DNA from: Verrucomicrobiales bacterium
Lineage (GTDB): Bacteria > Verrucomicrobiota > Verrucomicrobiia > Verrucomicrobiales > V1-33
Assembly (NCBI GenBank): GCA_028293125.1
Contig: JAQGPJ010000020.1
Span: 1-64,000, forward strand
Direction: 5' to 3'
Length of the DNA: 64,000 nucleotides
In this document: in pieces, positions 16,438 through 24,159 of the stretch
Numbering within the stretch: the first letter of the stretch is position 1
Layout of the letters: each line of letters starts with the position of its first letter
Notes under the pieces: model-generated
Databases searched by the model: none
Told to the model about the DNA's origin: nothing
Seen by the model: the letters and a program-made list of their open reading frames with translations, nothing else
Translations under genes and position numbers: made by a program

Positions 16438-16933
16438 GAGGAAACCGGCGAAAGACCCTGCGTGCGGGCGCTTTGGATTCGCCAGCCCCAAAGGGGCGTA
16501 CTATGGCAGCTTGGGGAACAGTGGTTTCCCCACATTTTCAAGCCTTGGCAAAATGGTGAAATCATACCATTTCCAGTTATATTCCGGTGAATTCGCAAGT
16601 GGGTTCCCAGCATGGATTTTAGCGGCCCGGTAGAGAACAGCCGTCCGGCTGTCCCGCCGGGCATCCTGCCCGGTGCCGGAGAATCGGTCTTTCCAGCAGC
16701 CCCTCGCAGCTTTGATGCCGGAGAACGGGGCAGTTTCAGGCTCCTGAAAACTGACAAGGCATGGGCACCAAGGTGGATGGCTGTCCCAACCGACCGTCGG
16801 CCCGGCTATCCCCAGCTTTATTCTATAAATGATCAACGGAAATGTTGCCAGATCTGATGAACACGGGATAATCCCATGCCGGCGTGATGCCACGCCAACG
16901 TGGGAGAGCTGGGTGACGGCTTCGGGTTTGTGC
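16438..16933. other. about 500-base gap with no gene
   Basis: No frame here shows a family match. A segment around 16487-16540 (containing CCCCAAAGGGGCGTA and a nearby GGGGAACAGTGGTTTCCCC) has dyad symmetry and resembles degenerate intergenic repeat elements I associate with planctomycete/verrucomicrobial genomes. That resemblance is a recollection and would need a genome search. Confidence 0.3.
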
Positions 16934-17278
16934 TTACTTCGACATCAGGCCGGCGATGGCGGCGGCGACTCCGAGGAGGCTGAGGAGTGCCATGATGCCG
17001 GCGGGATAGAATTTTTTGGTTTTGAGAAAGCCGGGCAGAAAGCGTCCGAGGAGCAGGAGGGAGAGCACCAAGGCCATGAGATAACCCAAGTTGGTGCCGG
17101 GGTTGGAGATGGCCTGTTTAGCGGCCACCACTGCGGAGGTCATCAACCCGATTCCCGATATGCCGCCGGCGATCAGGGAAGGGAAGCTTTTGGCACGGAC
17201 ATAACCCAGGATGCCCAGCAGCAGGCTGACGGCGCCAAAAAATACGAAGTAGTCGGACCAGGCAAAAGAGAAGGGCAT
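16934..17278 (-). CDS. TMEM14 family membrane protein
   Basis: This 114-residue protein is almost wholly made of hydrophobic helices. It has the glycine-rich TMEM14 pattern (FFGAVSLLLGILGYVRAKSF, SLIAGGISGIGLMTSA) and later LMALVLSLLLLGRFLPGFLKTKKFYPAGIMALLS, split here by family spacing. TMEM14 proteins are small four-helix membrane proteins; bacterial roles are not established. I took the ATG at 17278 because it begins the conserved region and gives the usual family length. It lies downstream of the sigma factor gene on the same strand but is separated from it by a strong terminator. Confidence 0.85.
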   Translation of the reverse strand: MPFSFAWSDYFVFFGAVSLLLGILGYVRAKSFPSLIAGGISGIGLMTSAVVAAKQAISNPGTNLGYLMALVLSLLLLGRFLPGFLKTKKFYPAGIMALLSLLGVAAAIAGLMSK

Positions 17279-17378
17279 GGGAAAGGAAAGGGAAGGGAAG
17301 AGAAGATCGAAAGGAACCGGGGTTTTTCCCCAAGCCCCGGAAGGCGGAGTCGGCAAGCAGAGATTGGCGGATGGCAAA

Positions 17379-17419
17379 GCAAAAACGCCCTCAGGCGCGG
17401 GACCGGAGGGCGTTTTTGC
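17379..17419. terminator. strong bidirectional terminator after the sigma factor gene
   Basis: GCAAAAACGCCCTC (17379-17392) pairs perfectly with GAGGGCGTTTTTGC (17406-17419), a 14-bp stem with a 13-base loop. Each strand has a T-rich end. It lies 78 bases downstream of the minus-strand sigma factor stop. Confidence 0.85.
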
Positions 17420-17496
17420 AGGTTGAAGGGATTGAAGCGAACCGGGATTCAGGCGGCGCGGGCCATCCGGAGGCCTAAGCAGAGGCGGGGACGCGA

Positions 17497-18450
17497 TTAC
17501 TCGTCGCCGATGCTGAACTCATCGGCGGAGAAATCATCATCATCGTCGTCCAACATGCTGGCCATGGCGGCCACGGCGGCGGCAATGCCGGCTTTTTTAC
17601 GGGCTCCCTTGAGGGGGCGCGGTCCCGGATCTTCCTTTTTCTGGAGTGCACGGCGCAGTTTTTTCAGCGCAATGTTCTGGAGCTGGCGGATACGCTCGCG
17701 CGTGACTCCGAACTCCTGACCAACCTCCTCCAGCGTTTTGGGCTTCTGGCCATTGAGGCCGAAACGGGCGTCAATGATTTTGCGCTCACGCTCATCCAGC
17801 ACATCCAGCAGGCCATCCAGCTGGTCGTGCATGTTCCGGTGGCTGAGGATTTCATGTGGGGTCTGGGCGCGGTCATCGCCGATAATTTCGCCGAACTCCG
17901 TGCTGTCGTCCTCACTGATGGGGGCGTCCAGGGAGGCCGGGCGCAGGCTGGCGGCCTTCAGCTGGGCCAGCTTGGCGCGGTCGATGCCGATCTCCTCGGA
18001 GAGTTCGTCATCCGTGGGCTCGCGGCCCAAGTCCTCGGACATGGACATGGAGACCCGGCGCATCTTGGAAATCTTGTCCACCATGTGGACCGGCAGGCGG
18101 ATTGTCTTGGACTGATTGGCCAGGGCTCGCTTGATGCTCTGCTTGATCCACCAGGCGGCGTAGGTGGAAAGTTTGCCGCCCTTGTTGGGATCAAAACGCT
18201 CCACCGCCTTCATCAGGCCGATATTGCCCTCGGAAATGAGGTCGAGGAGCGGCAGGCCGTAATTGGCGTAGTCCTGGGCGATCTTGACAACCAGCCGCAG
18301 ATTGGCTTTGATCATGTGATCCCGGGCCGCTTTGCTGCCGTCCTTGATTTCAGCCGCCAGTTGGATTTCCTGTTCCGGGGTCAGCAAAGGAGTCTTGCCG
18401 ATCTCCCTCAGGTAGATTTTGATGCCTCCATCAAGTTCCAGATTGGCCAT
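17497..18450 (-). CDS. sigma-70 family RNA polymerase sigma factor (RpoD-like, no region 1.1)
   Basis: The 317-residue protein has region 1.2 ([20 protein letters not shown]) and region 2 ([56 protein letters not shown]). Region 3 follows, then region 4.2 ([20 protein letters not shown]). All core- and promoter-contacting segments are present, but the long acidic region 1.1 of housekeeping RpoD is absent, so it may be a principal-like or group 2 factor. After region 4 it has an unusual tail: a basic [10 protein letters not shown] stretch, Ala-rich segment, then [18 protein letters not shown]. It is flanked by a strong terminator and looks monocistronic. Confidence 0.92.
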   Translation of the reverse strand: MANLELDGGIKIYLREIGKTPLLTPEQEIQLAAEIKDGSKAARDHMIKANLRLVVKIAQDYANYGLPLLDLISEGNIGLMKAVERFDPNKGGKLSTYAAWWIKQSIKRALANQSKTIRLPVHMVDKISKMRRVSMSMSEDLGREPTDDELSEEIGIDRAKLAQLKAASLRPASLDAPISEDDSTEFGEIIGDDRAQTPHEILSHRNMHDQLDGLLDVLDERERKIIDARFGLNGQKPKTLEEVGQEFGVTRERIRQLQNIALKKLRRALQKKEDPGPRPLKGARKKAGIAAAVAAMASMLDDDDDDFSADEFSIGDE

Positions 18451-18915
18451 AGCGGTGTGTGGGAAAAGCGGGTGGGGTTTTTGGGAAAATACGTCGTGTG
18501 GAAAGCTTTTGATCGACCGTCACCCACTTAATACGACGGATAGCGTCCGTGGAGTGCGGATTTAGGAAAGTTAGTTTTCTTTTTCGCCCGATCAGGAGAA
18601 TCGGCATTCAGCCTCCCGGTGGAGGCGTTGTCAATGGCGTTTTTAAGATTTGGTGTTCGGAGATGCACAGAAGGGCCTCGGGAAATGGAGTGGAATGACG
18701 AATGCCTGAAAATTCAACAGTGGGGATGACGCGCCGCACTGAAATTTGTTCAGCATGGACCGTGCCCGGCGGACCTGTCTTCTGTGAGGGCGATTTTTCA
18801 CTCCGCATTTGATTTTTCGAAGCTGAGCAGTGAGGCTCCCGGCCCGCTGCCGTCCCGGCGGCGGGACCAGCCCTGCCAGCCTATTCCTGCAAACCCTCAT
18901 CACTCCCTGCTTTCA
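18451..18915. other. 465-base divergent intergenic region
   Basis: This gap separates the sigma factor gene from the first cyclophilin gene and must hold both promoters. I could not define convincing -35/-10 pairs or conserved structures, and saw no coding match. Confidence 0.4.
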
Positions 18916-19602
18916 ATGAACCCTGCTCTGTTCCGTCCGCTGGCTGCCCTGATGCTGGGTGGCCTGACCCTTTCCTCCGCCTTGGCCCAGGAGGCGGCCC
19001 AAACCGCTCCCGGTGCTCCGGCTCCGGCGGCTTCGCTCAAGGACCCTTCCAAGCTGAATGAAAAGGCTCCGGAGAGTTTTAAAGTGAAATTCACCACCAC
19101 CAAAGGTGACTTTGTTATTCAGGTGGGACGCGCCTACTCTCCGAACGGGGCGGATCGTTTTTACAATCTGGTGAAAAACGGATACTTCACCGACATCGCC
19201 TTTTTCCGCGTGATCCCGGGCTTCATGGCCCAGTTCGGCATCCATGGGGATCCGGCTGTCTCCGCCGCCTGGCGTCCCGCGAGCATCAATGACGATCCGG
19301 TCCGGGCCAGCAATGTCCGCGGAGCCATCACCTTCGCCAAAACCGGCGCTCCCAACAGCCGCGGCACCCAGTTTTTCATTAACCTGGCGGACAATCCCCG
19401 GCTGGACGCCACCGGATTCTCGCCCTTTGGCAAAGTCGTCGAGGGCATGGATGTGGTGGACAAGCTCAACGGCGAGTACGGCGAGGGGGCTCCCTCCGGC
19501 AACGGACCCGAACAGGGCCGGGTGCAGTCGGAGGGCAACGCCTATTTAAAGAAGGACTTCCCCCGGATGGACTACATCAAATCCGCCACAGTTCTGAAAT
19601 AA
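18916..19602 (+). CDS. exported cyclophilin-type peptidyl-prolyl isomerase
   Basis: This 228-residue protein has a signal peptide ([14 protein letters not shown], cleavage after ALA) and a Pro/Ala-rich linker. The cyclophilin domain runs from about residue 55: [46 protein letters not shown] and [17 protein letters not shown]. Catalytic-type residues Arg (FFRVIPGF), Phe, Gln and the TQFFINL strand are present. Cyclophilins catalyse cis-trans isomerisation of prolyl bonds; the signal sequence places this one in the periplasm. It is followed 52 bases later by a cytosolic paralogue, so the pair probably forms one transcript. The open frame starts earlier, but the signal peptide fixes this ATG. 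Confidence 0.92.
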   Translation: MNPALFRPLAALMLGGLTLSSALAQEAAQTAPGAPAPAASLKDPSKLNEKAPESFKVKFTTTKGDFVIQVGRAYSPNGADRFYNLVKNGYFTDIAFFRVIPGFMAQFGIHGDPAVSAAWRPASINDDPVRASNVRGAITFAKTGAPNSRGTQFFINLADNPRLDATGFSPFGKVVEGMDVVDKLNGEYGEGAPSGNGPEQGRVQSEGNAYLKKDFPRMDYIKSATVLK

Positions 19603-19654
19603 TCCGGCGCAACCGCCGCCAAACCCCAACAGCCCTTCACGCAATCCAATCCGC

Positions 19655-20155
19655 ATGTCCGACATCCGCATTATCCTCCACACCGGCAAAGGTGACATCG
19701 AAGCCACCCTGTTCGCTGACAAAGTCCCCATGACGGTGGCCAACTACCTGAACCTGGCGAAGAGAAACTACTACGATGGCATTGCCTTCCACCGTGTGAT
19801 CCCGAACTTCATGATCCAGGGCGGCGATCCCACGGGCACCGGCTCCGGCGGTCCCGGCTACAAGTTCGGCGACGAGTTCGTGGCCGGCCTGAAGCACACC
19901 AAGCCCGGCATCTTCTCCATGGCCAACGCCGGTCCCGGCACCAACGGCAGCCAGTTTTTCATCACCCATGAGGCCACGCCGTGGCTGGACGGCAAGCACA
20001 CTGTCTTCGGCGAAGTCACCAAGGGCCAGGAGGTCGTGAACGCCATCCGCCAAGGGGACAAAATCAACTCCATCGAGGTTCTGGACTCCACGGACGACCT
20101 GTTTGCCGCCCAGTCGGCCAACATCACCAAGTGGAACGCAGCCTACCGACGTTGA
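19655..20155 (+). CDS. cytosolic cyclophilin-type peptidyl-prolyl isomerase
   Basis: The 166-residue protein has no signal peptide and is a complete PpiB-type cyclophilin: [59 protein letters not shown] and [19 protein letters not shown]. The active-site Arg ([14 protein letters not shown]), Gln, Phe and His/Trp region are all present. It differs from the upstream copy mainly by lacking the export signal, giving a periplasmic/cytosolic pair side by side. Confidence 0.94.
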   Translation: MSDIRIILHTGKGDIEATLFADKVPMTVANYLNLAKRNYYDGIAFHRVIPNFMIQGGDPTGTGSGGPGYKFGDEFVAGLKHTKPGIFSMANAGPGTNGSQFFITHEATPWLDGKHTVFGEVTKGQEVVNAIRQGDKINSIEVLDSTDDLFAAQSANITKWNAAYRR

Positions 20156-20252
20156 AATACCGGGCAGGGGGACGGGCACGGGGAAATTTTCGTTTACTGA
20201 ACTTTTTTCTTCTTGCCGCCTCCGCCCCGACCGCCCACAATGAGCCCAGCTT

Positions 20253-21053
20253 ATGAAAAAAATCGGCGCTATTCTCTCCCTTGTCGGACTGCTCTCGCAG
20301 AGTTCCGCGTTTGCCTGGATCGGTGGTCCATACAGCAACAACACCTATGATGGAAACTCCGGCGGAATTTTCTCCGGAACCATCCGTGGACGCAACACCA
20401 CCGGTCTCTTTAAATTTGCCCAGGACGCCCAGCCCTACGTGAGCACCTTCGGGGACTCCGTGGTCTACCACAAGGGCATGACCTACTACGGGGAATGCTA
20501 TGGTCAGATCGACTTCAACAGCAGCCTGGTCTCCGGAATCACCAATGGCTCCAACAACGGCACCAATGCCAACGATCCCAACCAGAGCACCTACTACCGC
20601 AGCGTTTCCGGTTCCGGCTACGGCGTGCAGAACGGCACCGGCACGGGCAACGTGACCACCAACGGCACCGCCCCCGCTTTCGGCAGCGACAGCGTGGCCA
20701 ACGCCAACAGCCACTGGAGCGGCCGTGTGGAGAACAAGAAGTTCGCCATGCGCTTCACCGCGGCCGGCGAAATGGCCTTTTTCGGCTACGCCAGCGAAAT
20801 GACGATCACCATCGACACCGTCAGCACCGGGGATCTTCAGCAACCCCGTGGCGACAATGGTCCCGGAGGCACCGGTCTGAACGCCAATCCCACCGCCAAC
20901 AATGCCCGGTTCGGGTTCACCGGAACCGGCAGTGTGGTCCAGACGGTCAGCGCCACCAACAATTATCCGGACGTTCAGGATACGGTGAAGATCAAGGTCT
21001 ACGGCAGCCGCTCCTCCACCGGCATCACCTACCCGGCGAACTACGCAGGCTGA
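20253..21053 (+). CDS. secreted protein of unknown function
   Basis: The 266-residue protein has a signal peptide (MKKIGAILSLVGLLSQSSAF, cleavage after AFA). The mature chain is Asn/Gly/Thr/Ser-rich with few charges (GGPYSNNTYDGNSGGIFSG, YYGECYGQIDFNSSL), a composition typical of verrucomicrobial exported beta proteins. I recognise no catalytic motif and no sorting signal at the C-terminus, which ends SSTGITYPANYAG. It is followed by a strong intrinsic terminator, so it is the end of a transcript or a monocistronic gene. Confidence 0.8.
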   Translation: MKKIGAILSLVGLLSQSSAFAWIGGPYSNNTYDGNSGGIFSGTIRGRNTTGLFKFAQDAQPYVSTFGDSVVYHKGMTYYGECYGQIDFNSSLVSGITNGSNNGTNANDPNQSTYYRSVSGSGYGVQNGTGTGNVTTNGTAPAFGSDSVANANSHWSGRVENKKFAMRFTAAGEMAFFGYASEMTITIDTVSTGDLQQPRGDNGPGGTGLNANPTANNARFGFTGTGSVVQTVSATNNYPDVQDTVKIKVYGSRSSTGITYPANYAG

Positions 21054-21069
21054 TTTCCTGTTTCCCAAA

Positions 21070-21102
21070 GAGGATGGAGAGCAATCTCCATCCTCTTTTT
21101 TT
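21070..21102 (+). terminator. intrinsic terminator
   Basis: GAGGATGGAGA (21070-21080), tetraloop GCAA, TCTCCATCCTC (21085-21095), then seven T (21096-21102). This is a textbook factor-independent terminator 17 bases after the stop codon. Confidence 0.95.
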
Positions 21103-21173
21103 ATGGCTGAACGCGACGGATAGAACCGGTGTCCCAGTGTGTGCTTAATGTTTCATCTGCTATTCAGTGCTCC

Positions 21174-21968
21174 GTGATTCCCCGGCTTTTCAGTATTCTG
21201 ATCATTGGTTTCTGGCTGGTCATGACCTCGCTGCTGATGCGGGCCATCTGGTTTCCGGAACACAGCCGGCTGGATGCCGTCAATCCCGGGGCCGTGGTGC
21301 GGCTGGTGGCGGCGCGCGGTGAGCCCTCGCATCTGGATATTTATGAAGGCCGGAAAATCGTGGGCCGGCTGAACGTCACGCCCCTCTCCCCTCAGATTCC
21401 GGGTGGCACGGACGAGGTGCTGCTGCATTTGGACGGGCATTTGGAATTGAGGCTGCCGGCCCGGAAACTGATGATGAACGGAAAGCTGGCCTTTAATCAC
21501 GGAGGCGCTCTGACCGGAATGGATCTCAGACTGTCGATGCGGGCCCCGAAGCTGGAACTGACCCTGAAACAGGCCTCCGGCCAAGCGATTCCGGTGGCCA
21601 GACTCACCCTCGGGGGAACACCTCTTTTTGACTCCTCCCAAATGAAGGAGGACGGCACCGGCATGGAAAGCAATCCCACGGCCATGCTGCTGCTGGGGCT
21701 GATGGGCATGTCGCCGGCGGAATTTGACCAAGTGAGGCAGGCAGCCCGGAAGGAAGCGGACGCTACCGCAGTGGATGCCCGGCAGGGGGATTTTGAGATT
21801 GGGCGTGGGGAATACCACGGATACATTCTGTCCGTCCTGAAGAACGGCACCTCCACTTTCCGGGTTTATGTGGAGAACACCGGTCAGATTCTCAGTGTCG
21901 AAACCCCGACTTCCTACCGGCTGCTCTCGGACGGGATCGCCGGCGACCAGCCGGAGAAGGCCGGCTGA
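21174..21968 (+). CDS. hypothetical membrane-anchored protein
   Basis: I do not recognise the family. From the GTG at 21174 the product has 264 residues; a GTG at 21129 would add 15. An N-terminal helix (LFSILIIGFWLVMTSLLMRA) acts as anchor or uncleaved signal. The rest looks beta-rich (VLLHLDGHLELRLPARKLMM; LSMRAPKLELTLKQASGQ; GYILSVLKNGTSTFRVYVEN). It ends 56 bases before an ABC ATPase gene on the same strand, so the two may form an export or sensing unit; the 2-gene arrangement lacks a recognisable multi-helix permease. Confidence 0.65.
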   Translation: MIPRLFSILIIGFWLVMTSLLMRAIWFPEHSRLDAVNPGAVVRLVAARGEPSHLDIYEGRKIVGRLNVTPLSPQIPGGTDEVLLHLDGHLELRLPARKLMMNGKLAFNHGGALTGMDLRLSMRAPKLELTLKQASGQAIPVARLTLGGTPLFDSSQMKEDGTGMESNPTAMLLLGLMGMSPAEFDQVRQAARKEADATAVDARQGDFEIGRGEYHGYILSVLKNGTSTFRVYVENTGQILSVETPTSYRLLSDGIAGDQPEKAG

Positions 21969-22024
21969 TTTTCTCTCTTCCTTGGTGCCGCAACCCTTTC
22001 CCTGTTTTCCCTCCCCCCTTCCCG

Positions 22025-22765
22025 ATGATCCGGACCCGCAACCTCACCATGGATTATGGTAGCCTCCGTGCTCTGCGGAATTTGAATCTGGATATTGAAC
22101 CGGGAGAGTTTTTTGCCTTTCTGGGGCCCAATGCGGCCGGCAAAACCACTACCATCAAACTCATCACCGGTCTGCTGAAACCCACGGAGGGGGATGCCTG
22201 GCTGTGCGGCCACCACGTGCAGGAGGAACCCCTGCCGGCGCGGAGAGCCTTGGGATTTGTTCCGGATGTGGCGGTGTTTTACGACAAGCTGACGGCTATG
22301 GAATTCATGGAGTTCACCGCGGATCTGTTTGAGGTGGAGGAGAAACGCGCCCAGCGACGGGCCGGGGAGCTGTTTGAACAGTTCTCCCTGCGCCCGTATG
22401 CCCGCGAGCAGATCGAGCACCTGAGCCATGGCACCCGGCAGCGGCTGGCGATCGCGGCGGCCCTGCTGCACGACCCGAAAGTGATCATCATCGACGAGCC
22501 CATGGTGGGGCTGGATCCGGTGCATGTGCGGGTGGTAAAGGAGGAGCTGAAGGCCCGGAGCCGGGCGGGGGTGACGGTTTTCATGTCCACGCATCTGCTC
22601 AACATCGCCGAGGAACTGTCGGACCGGATCGGCATCATCCACGATGGGCAGCTGGCTTTTCTGGGCACCATGGAGGATCTGAGGGCCAGCCGGGGGGACC
22701 GGGAACTGGAGCAGATTTTCCTGGAGATGATGGCCGCCCCCCAGGAGGGGGCTCTGAGGCACTGA
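22025..22765 (+). CDS. ABC transporter ATP-binding protein
   Basis: This 246-residue ATPase has Walker A (GPNAAGKTT, about residues 35-43), a Q-loop region (FVPDVAVFYDKLTAMEFMEF), Walker B (VIIIDEPMVGLDP) and H-loop (MSTHLLNIAEELSDRIGI). The signature motif is LSHGTRQRL rather than the usual LSGGQ, as in several ABC-2-type exporter ATPases. The YxxLTAMEFMEF segment is also typical of ABC-2/NatA-like ATPases. No permease is encoded next to it; the downstream gene encodes a TPR-like protein. Confidence 0.88.
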   Translation: MIRTRNLTMDYGSLRALRNLNLDIEPGEFFAFLGPNAAGKTTTIKLITGLLKPTEGDAWLCGHHVQEEPLPARRALGFVPDVAVFYDKLTAMEFMEFTADLFEVEEKRAQRRAGELFEQFSLRPYAREQIEHLSHGTRQRLAIAAALLHDPKVIIIDEPMVGLDPVHVRVVKEELKARSRAGVTVFMSTHLLNIAEELSDRIGIIHDGQLAFLGTMEDLRASRGDRELEQIFLEMMAAPQEGALRH

Positions 22766-22885
22766 AAACAGAATACTTAAAACCTTTCGAATCACCGTCC
22801 CCATTTATCTCTTTCCGGCTTTTTCCCCCCGGAGACATTGACAGAGGGGGGCAAAGTCCCTAGTTTCGCCGCGATTTTTCCTGGA

Positions 22886-24133
22886 ATGGCCTCTTTTACC
22901 CCTCTTTTACCTCTTTCCGGCAGCCGTACTTTCCGCGCTGCCTGTGTGATGCTGACCGGCGTGGCGCTGGCCCAAGGCGTGGCATTCGCCGTGGCTTGGC
23001 GGGAAACCCGGGAGGTGATCCGTGCGGAAGGGCAGGGGGCACCGCCTGCGCCGTCCCCGGCGGCTCCGGACAAACCCGCCTCCGGCACGAAGGAAAAAGC
23101 CGGGATGACCGTCCGGGCCCAGGCTCCGGCTCCCGCTGCGGAAACTGATCCTTTTGCCAGTCGCCTGCCTCCTGCGGAGGCGGCCAATGTCCTTCTGCCG
23201 CCTGCCTCCCCATCAAAGGACGGTCCATCCTCCCCGGCGGAAACGATGGTGCTGGCCAGGCCGGCGGTGAAGGCTCCCTCCCTGGATACACCCATCACGG
23301 ACGAGGGCTGTCTCCGGCATCTCGACGAGGGGATTTACCTGAGGAGCCGCGGGGACATGCGTGGGGCGCTGGTGGAGCTGCGGGCCGCTCTGGCCCTGAG
23401 CCCCGATCATCCCCAGCTGCTGTACCAGACGGCGCGCACCTTGGATATGATGCTGCAGGAGCAGAAGTCTCTGGTGATGTGGCAGAAAATCAAAACTCTG
23501 GGGCCGGAGGCGGGCAACTGCTATCAGCTGGCCCTGACTCGGCTGAGGGAGCTCCGCGGTGTCACTCCGCCGGCGGCGGACGAGGAGCCCGAGGAGAAAG
23601 CCGGACGGTTTTCCCTGGGGGAGGTGACGGTGGAACGGCTAGCGGACATCACCAACGGGGAGGTGCTGCGCTTCCACGCCAGTGTGAAGCAGCTGCAGAC
23701 GGAGCCGGTGGATGTGGTTAAAATCTGGATCAAGCTGCACTTGTTCGACATGGTGAACGGGCGCCATATCGCCCGCACCACCGCTGTGCGGGCCGAGGCC
23801 CAGTGGCCGGAGCTGCCAGTGGACTGGGCGGACGGCACTGAGCACTTTGATTTTGAATACCGCCAGGCTCCCCTGAGTGCGGATGAGATTCTGAAGCTGG
23901 GGCAGCGGAAGTATTACGGTTATGCCGTGGAGCTGCGTTACGGGGATGAGGGGCAGGAGAAATTCGAGGACATGGTGGCGGAGCCCCGTGAACTGGGGGA
24001 CTTTGCGCGGGAGCTTCCGGAGCAGGAAGCAGCCTCCCCCGAAGCCGCCGTGATGGATGCCCCGGTTCCCGAGACGGGTAAACCCGGCCAGCCTGATGGC
24101 ACTCTTTTCCCCGGCGGCAAATTTGACCATTGA
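22886..24133 (+). CDS. membrane-anchored TPR-like protein of unknown function
   Basis: The 415-residue product has an N-terminal hydrophobic segment (AACVMLTGVALAQGVAFAVA) and a long Pro/Ala-rich low-complexity linker. A TPR-like pair lies around residues 155-225 (YLRSRGDMRGALVELRAALA; HPQLLYQTARTLDMMLQEQK). A C-terminal beta-rich domain follows (VLRFHASVKQLQTEPVDVVK; KLGQRKYYGYAVELRYGDEG). I do not recognise the whole protein. It is followed 26 bases later by the receiver-like/pseudokinase/FGE-like gene, so the two are probably co-expressed and may act together. The start is uncertain: a TTG lies further upstream. Confidence 0.65.
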   Translation: MASFTPLLPLSGSRTFRAACVMLTGVALAQGVAFAVAWRETREVIRAEGQGAPPAPSPAAPDKPASGTKEKAGMTVRAQAPAPAAETDPFASRLPPAEAANVLLPPASPSKDGPSSPAETMVLARPAVKAPSLDTPITDEGCLRHLDEGIYLRSRGDMRGALVELRAALALSPDHPQLLYQTARTLDMMLQEQKSLVMWQKIKTLGPEAGNCYQLALTRLRELRGVTPPAADEEPEEKAGRFSLGEVTVERLADITNGEVLRFHASVKQLQTEPVDVVKIWIKLHLFDMVNGRHIARTTAVRAEAQWPELPVDWADGTEHFDFEYRQAPLSADEILKLGQRKYYGYAVELRYGDEGQEKFEDMVAEPRELGDFARELPEQEAASPEAAVMDAPVPETGKPGQPDGTLFPGGKFDH

Positions 24134-24159
24134 GGCAGGGCATTCCCGTGTTGTCCCCC

